From positions 12,501 to 39,304 of the forward strand of contig JAHBMJ010000876.1 of NCBI GenBank assembly GCA_018398765.1: DNA of 26,804 bases. Direction: 5' to 3'. The notes below the pieces were generated by a model, which was not told where the DNA came from, made no database searches, and worked only from the letters and a program-made list of their open reading frames with translations. How positions within the stretch are numbered: position 1 is the first letter of the stretch; the number at the start of each line of letters is the position of its first letter. A program made the translations under genes and the position numbers. Shown here one piece after another: positions 10,143 through 20,600 of this stretch. This DNA comes from Chromera velia. Lineage: Eukaryota > Sar > Chromeraceae.

Positions 10143-10210
10143 CTATCAAACTAATTCTAGAAATGTTAGAAAAATAAAAATGACAAACGTGGGTAACTTT
10201 TAAATTACTA

Positions 10211-10291
10211 GAATATATGCAATTATAGGTAATTAGCACCCCCAATAATTAGAATAGTACTTTTAAATTAAAGTTTTAATTGCATATATTC
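10211..10291. repeat. Inverted repeat, 15-bp arms, 51-bp loop
   Basis: GAATATATGCAATTA at 10211-10225 is perfectly complementary to TAATTGCATATATTC at 10277-10291. The word ACTTTTAAATTA occurs just before the left arm and again inside the loop. It could be a small MITE or its remnant, but no flanking target duplication is clear. Confidence 0.7.
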
Positions 10292-10681
10292 TTAAAAGCC
10301 TTAAGAGGCATGAAGCAGTGGCGCGTTAGTGCTACTGCTTCTTGCCGATGCGTCTAGTGGTACATATCCCTTGATTCAGAATATTTGAAGCAGTTTAAGG
10401 ACTTAAAGTTGACAGGCAATGACAGTTACGCACTAGAAAATAATGTCAAAATATGTCACTGTGCACATAGTTCAGATATTAGTTCTCATGAAACATGTCA
10501 CAGCATGAACTCATGATGGGGGGCATTGACTTAAAGTTTGTTCCTAGCGTCTGACCTATACGTCTTTCATCTCTTCCTTCTGTCCTGATTACTGCTCTCG
10601 CTGCTAGCTCTCTCTCTCATACGACCTCATACTTGACGCTCCTCCGTCCGAATGTCTTCTTCTGCATTTATTAAGTACTTC
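10292..10681. other. No recognised gene
   Basis: Mixed sequence between the inverted repeat and the retroelement relic. No supported exon, RNA gene or repeat. Confidence 0.4.
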
Positions 10682-11367
<686 letters not shown>

Positions 11368-11585
11368 ACAGTGTCTTGATCATCATTTACGGTGGTACTA
11401 AAAAACATTATTTACGGTGTTTTGAAAGCTAAAGCCGCATATCTAGATGGTGTCTTGATCGTCTACGCCGCAGGCATGGACGGTCTCTTGAAAAACGATG
11501 CCGCAGATAGAGATACAAATCTTGATTATATTTTTTCAAGCTAGTGGTACTTAAGTTAACTTAGGTTTAGGGAGGTTTTGAATCG
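11368..11585 (+). repeat. Dispersed repeat with 33-bp units, copy 1
   Basis: Three adjacent units of exactly 33 bp are at 11414-11446, 11447-11479 and 11480-11512. They share the pattern AYGGTnTnTTGA...GCCGCA, with GCCGCA at unit positions 21-26. A more diverged unit lies at 11368-11400. The same units and the sequence after them (ATATTTTTTCAAG, then GTGGTACTTA and AGGTTTAGGGA) recur in reverse complement at 23795-24048. No uninterrupted reading frame is kept, since a stop falls in the phase where all units align as 11-residue repeats. Confidence 0.85.
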
Positions 11586-12033
11586 TACAGACAAGGCGGT
11601 TAACTAGCTTTTAAAACCAACCTTTTTTCATGCATATTGAATTAAGAGAAGCCCCTTTAAAGCCACTGGGGGTCATTTGTTGTATTTTTGCGTCTAGTTT
11701 TACGTATGCGTTTCTCCTTGGGGGGAAGGCTGTCGAGCTTATCTCTTATCAAACGCTGGACTCAGGAAGTCTTAACAGCTAGCCTCTGGCTACTAGTCTG
11801 GGCAGACGAGTCTAAGACGACGATGACGTATGATGATATCATGATGTCATGATGATAATTTAAGTCTAGCTGGGCTAGCTCTCCCAATCATGCAAATCCA
11901 AACAGTCTTTGAATCAGATCTGGTCGATTAAACCTCGATGACGTCACTCTACAATGTGTAACATTATGTGTTGGGATCAAACTGGAATCAGGCAAGATGT
12001 TTCAAATGGAGAGCCTGCATGGGGATATTGGGG
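11586..12033. other. 3' flank of the MYND gene
   Basis: No gene seen. It contains a GATGATATCATGATGTCATGATGA cluster of short ATCATGAT palindromes near 11831-11857 and one TGACGTCA at 11939-11946. It probably includes the 3' untranslated region of the minus-strand gene, but no clear polyadenylation signal is assigned. Confidence 0.35.
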
Positions 12034-14049
12034 TTAAATGGTTGGAGGGGCTGTTCCGAAGTCGTGGAAGGTGACAGACTGGGAGAGGAGAACGTCCCTC
12101 ACCCTTTGCCGCAAGAGGCTGCAGCGCTTCTTGTGCACATCTGCTGGGGTCTCTGCTGGGAGGGTTTCAGAAGGATGTGGCTGCCGAGCTTCTTCAGACA
12201 CTGCTGCACTAACTTCCTCTGCCCTCTCTCTCAATGACGTATTTACCCCACACACCCCTCCCTTTTCTCCCTTTTCCTTCTTTCCACTCCAATGCGCTTT
12301 CTGACAGTCGGGAGAGCAATACGACACCATCTCACAACCCGAACAAGCTTTTGTTTTTGAGTCCACACTCCCACAGTATGCACAGGGAAAGGGAAACTCC
12401 GACTTGGCCCCACGACGAGACCTCAGTGGCCTGTATGTGCTCTTCTCCCCCCGCTGCTGAGACCGAGACCCTGCGCCCCTCCCCTCGATCAAATCAGGAA
12501 AAACATGCTGGTCTAGAAAAGGGGAGAGGTCAATCAAGGAAAGCTCAGAAGGGGAAGAGACTTTCTTGTTTCTTCCTGCCCCGCTCTGCCCGGTCCCGAC
12601 AATCACTGTCTGTCTTTCCTCAAACCACGCCACTAACGACCTGATGGGCCCTGAGGCGCTGTCTTCCAGCGAAGACAAGGAGACGGACTTGGAAGGAGAT
12701 TCTTCAAGACAGAGAATCAGAAGGGCGAGGAAAAGTCTAGCCTCATGCTCACGCTCACTTTCGCCCACTTCCATCCATTCCTCCCCCCCCTCCCCCGATT
12801 GAATAGATGCCTCCCACTCTCTGTCTATGTACTTGAGTGCTTTCAACTCCCTCATCCTCTCTTTCCGGATCGCAACCTTCTTATTCTGCAGAGTCATCTC
12901 TATTGCTTTGACTCGGTAGAAGAACACTTTTCTTGGATCGTTTCCGTGTTTGGTGATCGAGCATGAACACTGACGCAATGCCTCACGGATCGCATCGTCA
13001 TACAATGCTCTGGCATCCGACGCAGCATCGGCAGAGTCAGCTGAGCTCTTCTCACTTCCTCACCCATACCAAAACTCTCAAACAAACGAACTGTGTCCCC
13101 CCACGCAAACACCCGACCTGCACACCCGGAGCACAGCCAGTCTTCGTTGTCTGGCTTTTGCTTGTCCTCCTCCACTGCCTGCCACAAAGCGGCCCTGAAA
13201 AAACGCGACACATCAATTGGCATCTCCTCCAACTGCCCCCCCTCCCCCCTAAAAGACTTCGAGGCATTCAAGGCCTCCACCCCCTGTCTTACCACCCACC
13301 CAGTCTCCTTCAGACTGCGGAGCATATCGACAACCCCCACAAACCTGCTCCTCTCGGAAGTTTTGTTTGTCAAAGACTCGGCAGTGGAACGCACCATGGA
13401 TTTGACTGCATACAGGAAGCTGTCCGACTTCCAAAGCAGATCGGTAAGCTGAGGGCAGTGGGAGATGAGTACCCTCAAGAGAGAGACCCCGGCTCCACTC
13501 ATGCTTGATTTCATTGTCTCAAATTGCTCCTGGGCATCCTTTAACAGGGACTCCATGTCCCAAATCGCACTCTGAGGTGTCCCGTTTTCCGTCATTCTTT
13601 CTTTGCTAACGACGGTGGCAGATTCAATGAAACGATGCAAACGTGCAACTAAAGAGGACACATGCCCCTCACAGAAAAGCCGTAAGACAGAAACAAAAAA
13701 AACCCTCAACCGCCAAAAGATCTCGAACCCCTTCCGTTGCCTTTGAAGGCCCCAACGCCTCCACCTCAGAAATCAGCTGCCGAATATGTTTGACCACCTC
13801 GTGACCAACCTCACGTACAGTAAAGCAGCTCGAATACAGATCAAGAGGCACACCCATGAAGCTGAGGTTTTCGCCCTCTTCTCCTTTGTGTTCTTCCAAA
13901 AGAGTCTCAAGCCGTCTCGTCTCTTTAACAATCCCTGTCGCCACCTGCCGAAGTCCTGCGTACTCGTCCCCCACAAGGACGAAGTCAGGTACCAGAACCT
14001 GCTCACAGGAGTCGGTGGAGGCCTCAGCTGCCTGGTCAGAGCTCTGCAT
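12034..14049 (-). CDS. MYND zinc-finger protein (4 inferred exons, ~564 aa)
   Basis: The MYND finger is a two-zinc protein-interaction domain that usually binds proline-rich partners. Inferred minus-strand exons are 14049-13765, 13667-13118, 13040-12288 and 12140-12034. The ATG at 14049 (MQSSDQAAE) is the first of the long frame. Residues ~1-495 are helical and charged with no domain I recognise. The finger spans ~498-536: CAYC, CSGC, YCSPDCQKAHW, then NVHKKRC. The final His and Cys ligands come from the last exon; reading through the 147-nt intron 12287-12141 loses that spacing. The joins at 13764-13668 (97 nt) and 13117-13041 (77 nt) are phase-consistent but weaker, and the first could instead be an indel at the A8 run 13695-13702. 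An extra 5' exon is possible because GAATGCAG at the start resembles an acceptor. The finger is certain; exon limits are less so. Confidence 0.8.
12141..12287 (-). other. In-phase intron (147 nt) splitting the MYND finger
   Basis: On the minus strand the donor is TGGA|GTGGAA and the acceptor CCCCAGCAG|ATGTGC. The length is a multiple of three with no stop, so the unspliced frame stays open. Removal creates an Asn codon and the canonical W-x-x-H-x-x-x-C end of the finger. Confidence 0.75.
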
Positions 14050-14283
14050 TCGGGCACGGGTTTTCGTGTAGATCTTACCGAGCTACCTTCTCAAACCTTC
14101 CGTCTCCCAACACAAAGTCGGATATCTCGATCTGTGGGGAAGCCTGCCGCAATGGAGACCAGAACACCGATCGAATTTCTGACCAGCCTACACGCTCTTT
14201 GTGTGACTGCAGTTTGAATGCCTTGCATGTCTTTTCTTTTTATGCATAGCTAGTCTTTTCCAAACAATCGCCTTGGATGCCTT

Positions 14284-14368
14284 GGCGCGCGCGTCATGCG
14301 CGCGCTGACGCGCGACGCATGCAAGCGCGCGATCCCGCGCGCGCGGCCGGATTCGACGCACGCGCGTA
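14284..14368. promoter_or_regulatory. CGCG-rich palindromic block between divergent genes
   Basis: Dense GCGCGC, CGCGCG and GACGCGCG words, including overlapping self-complementary stretches (for example GCGCGCGT / ATGCGCGCGC and CCGCGCGCGCGG). No other part of the window is so CpG-rich. It lies 235 bp upstream of the MYND start and 654 bp upstream of the IBtk-like start, on the side both genes face. A shared promoter is the simplest reading. It could also be a structural or replication element. Confidence 0.5.
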
Positions 14369-15021
14369 CTTGAATCGGAGTTACGAACTAGTACTGGGCG
14401 TCTCCTTTTCGAACAACAACGAACACTGACTTCTTCTACTCTGCATGGGCTCCTCTAGTATTTTTCTGTAAAGAGGGCGAGCATCCCGCTTGCAAACGTA
14501 CTCCCGGGATTTCACAGGTGCAGCACTACGACAGTGTATTCATAGCACAGGGTTTGCGTGACGTGAAAATAGGTAAAAAACGAAAGAAGGACAAGAGAAA
14601 GGTCGGGTGCTTTTGAGTCGTTGGTTCCTTCAGTCTCGGCTGATTGTCTCAGTTCTGTGGATTGCCCGCATGTCATAAGAAGGTCTGGGTGTGCTGGTGT
14701 GAAGGTGGTTGGTCGTTGCTGGTGGAGATGCGTCACGAGAGGGGGGGGCCTTCGAGGGGGCCTCGCAAGGCCTTGGAGGTCGCTCCCGGGTCTGTAGGCA
14801 AGGTCTGTTTTGTGCCCTGTGTTTGCGTGCGATCGTGACGCGATTACACTTTCTCGGAATTCATCCAACCTCAGCGTCCCTTCAGTCATAAGTTTCTCTA
14901 CATGTAGCTCGAGTAGCGTCGCCTTATGCGGGTCTGCGGGCCTTGTGCGTTCCGTCGTTTTTTGAGGATACACAAGTCCTGTCTGTCTGGCTGACAAGTT
15001 GCTTCTTCCACCCCTCTTGCA
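14369..15021. other. 5' flank of the IBtk-like gene
   Basis: Probably promoter and 5' untranslated sequence. A 204-residue open frame runs antisense at 15126-14512 and overlaps the first exon, but it has no recognisable content. An upstream exon of the plus-strand gene cannot be excluded, because CAATGGTGCAG at 15020-15030 also resembles an intron acceptor. Confidence 0.4.
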
Positions 15022-17601
15022 ATGGTGCAGGACAGGAAAGGGCCTCTGGTCACGGCGCGCTCGATCCTCTCTGGAGACTTGAAGAGTGTGCTCCGCTTTC
15101 TGAAGGAAGGGGGGGATGTGTGGCAACTGGTCAGTCAGTTGGTGTCACGCCGTCTCCTATACCGCTGAGTCTCCCGGTTCATCCATTCGGATCTCTCATG
15201 TTCCTTCCGTGCGTTTGTATTGACATCGCATGCAGGATCGAGATGGTCTCAGCCTGGTGGAGAGCGTGGTCGCTTTCTCGAGTCGCTGGGCGAAGAGACG
15301 GTGCAGCTTCGTGGTGGGGGAGAAGCCCCTGATGCTCTCGTGGGGGTCGGCAGCGAATTTTCATCTGGGGTACCACACAGGAAACCAGCTGGATGTGGCT
15401 GTGCCCCGTCCTGTAAAATTTTCCCTTCCGTCTCCAGTCGGGGATGTGGGGGGGGTTCTTGGGGGAGGGGTAGAGCCTGAGGTGGTGAAGCTGTCGACGT
15501 CCAAGTTCCATTCGGCCGCCATTCTCTCCAGCGGTCACCTGTTCACGTGGGGATCGGGGCAGGGGGGTCAATTGGGGCACTGCAAGGGAGAGACGACGCT
15601 GATCAGCCCGAAGGCCCTGGAGATGTTCTGTGAACCCTCAGGAGAGGGTGGGGGAGGGAGGTCGGGAAGGAAAGGAAAGAGACGGCTTAAGGCAGTTGAC
15701 GTGGCGTGCGGGGAGGAACACACACTGTGCATTGGAGTGAGTGACAAGGATGGCTCCACTGGAGTGTATGCCTGGGGGTCGAATGGCTTCGGGCAGTTGG
15801 GCCTGGAAGGTTCCGCTGCTGTTGCTGTTTCGAATCAGTCGGGTGCGTCTGGGGGTGCATCTGAAGGAGCCCGGGGTTCACTCTCAAACGCTTCGGGGAA
15901 GAACAAGGAGGGACGGGGTTCGTTTTTCTCCTCTTCCACAGGTCCGGTTGGGTTGTCCGGGGCCTCTGCCGTCTCCTCGTCTGCTGCCGCGTTTCTTCCT
16001 ATCCGTCTCCGCACTCTGCCGTCAGGGGTGAACGTCCTCCAAGTAGCAGCAGGGGCGCGTCACTCTCTTGCGCTGTGCGAGGGCGGACGTGTGTTCGCGT
16101 GGGGAGCGAATGAGAGTGGACAGTGTGGGTTGGGAGTGGAGGCAGGAGCAGTGGTGTCGATGCCGCGTGCCGTTCTTGGAGGGGATCACCGAGTTGGGCC
16201 GGTGACGGGAGTAGAGGCGATGGGGCTGCTCTCGGCTGCAGTCACTAAGAGCGGGGGTGAGTGGAGTTGTATGCACAGATAGATGCACAGATGACTGCAT
16301 GTCCGTTGGAGATTGAGGACTCGAATGCGTTCCGGCAGGCATGATGAAAGGCAGAAGTGAGAGAGATCATCCATGAAGATGCACACAAAATCAATTTGTT
16401 GAAAGGAAAGGGTGTCGGTAGGCGCGGATGAAATGTACAAACGACATGTACAGTCAATTCTTAAATCAGCAGACCGCGAATCTTCCGCGTTTCACCGAAA
16501 GGCAACGTTGATTCAGTTTGCTTCTGGGGTGTGTCGTGTGCGTTGCACCTTGGAAGTGCTTTTCGATGTTCTAGATCCATTCTGTCCTTCTGCAAATGCA
16601 TTCAAGTGGGAAGAAAGAGGAGACGTGGCCCATCCACTTTGCATGGTGCGTCTTTTTCTCACAGGAATTTATTTCACTTGTTGTTATATTCATCCATCTG
16701 CAGACGCTTTTGTGTGGGGAGGAGCAGGGGGTGAACGAGGTGAGAAGGATAAGGAAAGGGGATTGAAAGATTCGTTCGGCTCTGGGATGAACTTCTCGTC
16801 CTCTGGTGGTGGAATTGGTGTTGGTGAGAATCCTCTGGGAGGCAGCGGGAGGGAGAGGGAGAGAGGAGACGCGTCGCGTTTCTTTGTGCCCTCTAAGCTG
16901 CGTCCTGGGCTTCGGGTAAGTGAGTCAATGGGAGCGTCCACACATACAGCCTTTTAAGGTTCTTTTCGTGTTTCTGTCTGTACATTCATCCAGTGTTTGT
17001 TTCTCTTCTTCCTTCCACGTGTTGGAGGGAGCAGAGGATGCATGCGGGAAGCTTTCCGACCAATCTCTCGCTGCCTTCTTCTTCACTCCTCGTGCGACGG
17101 CTTTATGGATTTTCGTGAGGCCTCTGAAACATGTGATGTATTCTTTCACTCTGCACGATGTTGAGTGGTCTTGCAGAGCTCTGCGCCTGCGGAGGCCGAG
17201 GGAGGAGACGACCAACCCGGGCTGTCGAGAAAGCACAGAGCAGGACACAGGCAGTTGCCTCCTCTGCATCAGGTGGCACTTGGGAAACGGCTCTCTTTCG
17301 CTGTGTCGGTGGATGGCAGGTCTGTTTGTTGGTCCGTCTGTCTCTCTCAGCCTGAGTGAGCTCTGTGGTCTCGCCTGCGATTCTCTGAGACTTGAACGCA
17401 TTCTGTGAATCGAGCTCTGTGTTGTTTTCGGAAACCGAACAGAGAAGGCAACTAAGTCCACACCGGCGAAGGAGCTGAAGGGCTTTCGAGCAGATCGACA
17501 ACTTCTGTCTCTCACTGCGAATGTGCAAGTATGCATACGTGTATTCAGGCATGGATGTATGAGAGAGAGTGTGTGTGAGACACAGAGAGACAGTCAATGT
17601 G

Positions 17602-17640
<39 letters not shown>

Positions 17641-20600
17641 GTGTGTGTGTCTACGGACATGAACTGTAGTGCGTGCTGTCTGCAGACTCTTTGTCTTCCC
17701 GTCGCTCTCGAGACCTGCTCTTCTTGCGCAAGTTGTTGCCTCCTCCACCTCTACCGGACCCGACAGCAGAAGAGGCTCCGTCTCCGTCTCCACTCCCAAG
17801 CACACTCCGCAACTACAGCCGGGAGGGGGACCTGCCGGAGGGGTGACAGCGCTCTCTGCAGTGCAGAGAGTGGCCATTGCTGCCCGCAGTGTCTACACTC
17901 TGTCCACTGGAGGGGTGGTGTCCTCTGCCCCCCTCCCGGCCACTTTCGATGCCTCATCTGCGCTTCTCTCTGGTCCTCTGTTCAACTCCTCCTCTCCCCT
18001 TACAGGCCCCCTTGCACCCCCCTCCCCTCCAGGCAACGACGCAAGCAGTCCCCTCCAGTCAACCCAACCGGATCCGTTCCGACGACGGTCAAGTGGAGGA
18101 GGCACAGGGGCCCCGGCTTCTCCCACCACCGGGCCCGTCAGCAGCCAGGCCCCTCTGCAGGGGGTGGCTACCCCCCAGCCCCCTGCTTCCTTTGCACGGT
18201 CGTGTGCGATGCCGTTCAAACCTGTCAAGACGGTTGCAGATGTAACCGACATTTTGAGTGGCCCCTATCATGTGTTTGTGCGGACCCGGATGCGGACCAT
18301 CGGGAGTGATCGGCCGTCTCGTGCGTCTTCATCGGGTTCTTCTTCCTCTTCTTCTTCATCTTCTGTGAGTGGGGAGAGTGAGTCTGATGAAGGCAGAGCC
18401 GTGCTTCGTGAAAGTGACTTTGCTCGTGGTCGTACGCGTCGTGTGGTGAAAGGAAGGGGGAAGGAGCGGGACCCGAGGGAGGGTGGGTGGAAGAAGGATA
18501 GTCTGAGAGGCCGTGTGATCACTCGGAGAGGTGTACAGCCTGAACGGGAGGAGACTGATGAGGAGGAGGAGTCAGAAGAAGAGATTCTCGATGTGAGGAC
18601 AAGCAGGGAGGATTCGGATGGGCTCAGTGATGTGAGGTCGGTCTTGCTATGGCTGGAGTCTACTCTTGATTCGCGTACTCGACCTTGCTTGCCTCTTTTC
18701 TTCCCTACCCACTCTTTCAAATATGTTCTTTTTGCAGACTGCAATAGCCTGGCTTTTTGTGATCTCAGAATTCTTCCCAAAAATACTGCATGTTCTGGAT
18801 TGCCTTCCTTTCTCGTTCCTTGCCTTCTTTTCATTTGCTGGTTGCATGGGTCTGCATGCATGCGCATGAATGCAGCTCTCTTCGGGGGCTTTCGGTGTTT
18901 GAAGACTCCGAGTCCGAAGAGAGTGAGGAGGAGGGGGTGAGAGTTGCAGAGGCAGACCAGAGAGGGGAAGCGGAAGAGGAAGAGGATGAGGGCAAGGGAG
19001 AGAAGGTCGAGGCTGTGTCACAGACTTCCGTTCCTCCGTCTTCCTCTTCTCGAGAGCATTCAGACAGATTGTTTTCGTCTCTGCCGTCTCTGAAGACCCT
19101 GTGTGAGCGTCGGCTGGTTTCTTTCCTGTCCGCCAAATCCTGTCTGTCTTTGTTGGAATCTTCCGAATTCTACGGCTGCTGCACTCTCTTTGACAGGTGC
19201 GTAGCGTTTCTTGTAGCAAACCTGAGTCTCTACCTGACGACCCCCTTCCTACCCTCTTTATTGGCAACATTAGGCTCTGTCTGGGTTGGCCCCGCTTTGC
19301 TTGATGGCGTTGACGCATTAGTCCGTCGGGGTTGGCGTCCTAGTCTCCGTCTCCTGCGTCCATGGAGATTCGAGGAAGAACAGTTTGGGTTTGTCAAGTC
19401 AGAAGGTCCCTCTGCGGGGGCGTCTCCGAGTGGAGGTGTGTTGTTGCAGGCTGGAGGGTCGGAGAGTTTAAGAGGCCGTCGTGCAATGATGGCGCTTGAG
19501 GGTTTCTCTCTTGACGGCGATGGAGACGGGGAGAGAGAGCTTGAGGAAGGAGAGTTTGGAGACGAAGACTTCCTTTCAGAAATTCGAATCGTAGATGAGG
19601 TAGATAGAGACAGTGCAGAGGCAGTTTTGAGGAGATTCAGGAAACTTCAGAGGAAATTAAAGGAGATTGTCTCTCTTCTCCTTAAGACCACATCCGGACC
19701 CTCATCCCCTGTTGCGGGAGTCTCCCCCTCACCCCCCACATTCGGTATGGAAGCCATCACACCAAGACAAGGGCCCGCATCCCCTGTACCCACAGGGCCC
19801 CCTTCCAGCGGTACAAAACGCATCCAGCCGGGGTCCGCAGACAGGGACAGCAAAGACCGAGAGAAGCCCTCAGGCAGTCGCATCACCCCCAGTGCCCTGT
19901 TCGCTGCGATGGTCCAGACAGGCACTCCCCCCGCGTCTCCGGACCCTGCCATGGGTGACCCTCCTCGTTCCTCTCTTGTCAGCAGAACAGGGGGAGACTC
20001 CCCTCTCTACGGACCCTTGAACAATGTAGTAATAGAACAGCCTGGGATGGCAGACCGCACTCCGCGTGCTGCCCCCTCCTCCCCCTCTGCCTTTCCCTTT
20101 TCTACCCCCTATGCCACAGGTGGGGGGAGTCCTGGGGGCGGGAGGGGCCTGTCCGCAGAGGAGCGCACGAAGGTCGCACAGACCGCAGCTCTGTGTGGTG
20201 AGATGCGGGCATTGGCCGATCTCCTCCGTCAGACCCACTGGGCAGCTGTGACAGACCATTTGCGTCCTGCTGTCGAGGACTGGTTGTCGTCTTCCTCTGC
20301 CTTTGCCCATCCTTCCTCAGACAGGGACGCATCCACAGAAACAGAAGCAGATGGACTCGGAGAATCCTCCGACCCGGTTGGCAGTGACGTGCAGCCTCTG
20401 CGCTGGTCTCTGTTCGTGCACAGGTGCCGCGCTTTCGGAAGCGCAGTGGCTCCGGACGCGGGGGCGGGGCCCACCAAGCAGCAGCCGCAGAGCACGGGAA
20501 GGGAGACAAAAAAGAAGGGGGAGGGAAAAGGAGCAGGCGGGGGATCAGGATCAGCCCCCGTGTCTGCCTCTGCATCTGTACTCCTTTCGGCTGTGCCTGC

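Noticed and set aside
11939-11946. TGACGTCA (cAMP-response-element-like) palindrome
   Set aside because: A single 8-bp word in 26.8 kb is close to chance, and it lies at the 3' side of the gene.
12963-13508. 181-codon plus-strand frame inside the MYND gene
   Set aside because: Antisense to protein-like exons that lead into a canonical zinc finger; its own translation is Pro/His/Thr-rich without pattern.
14082-14228. Possible extra 5' exon of the MYND gene ending at a GTAAGA donor (minus strand)
   Set aside because: The frame reaching the donor has no ATG, the frame with an ATG stops before it, and the implied intron to 14041 would be only about 40 nt.
14512-15126. 204-codon minus-strand open frame upstream of the IBtk-like gene
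   Set aside because: It overlaps the ankyrin-coding first exon in antisense, shows no recognisable domain, and GC-rich antisense frames are common here.
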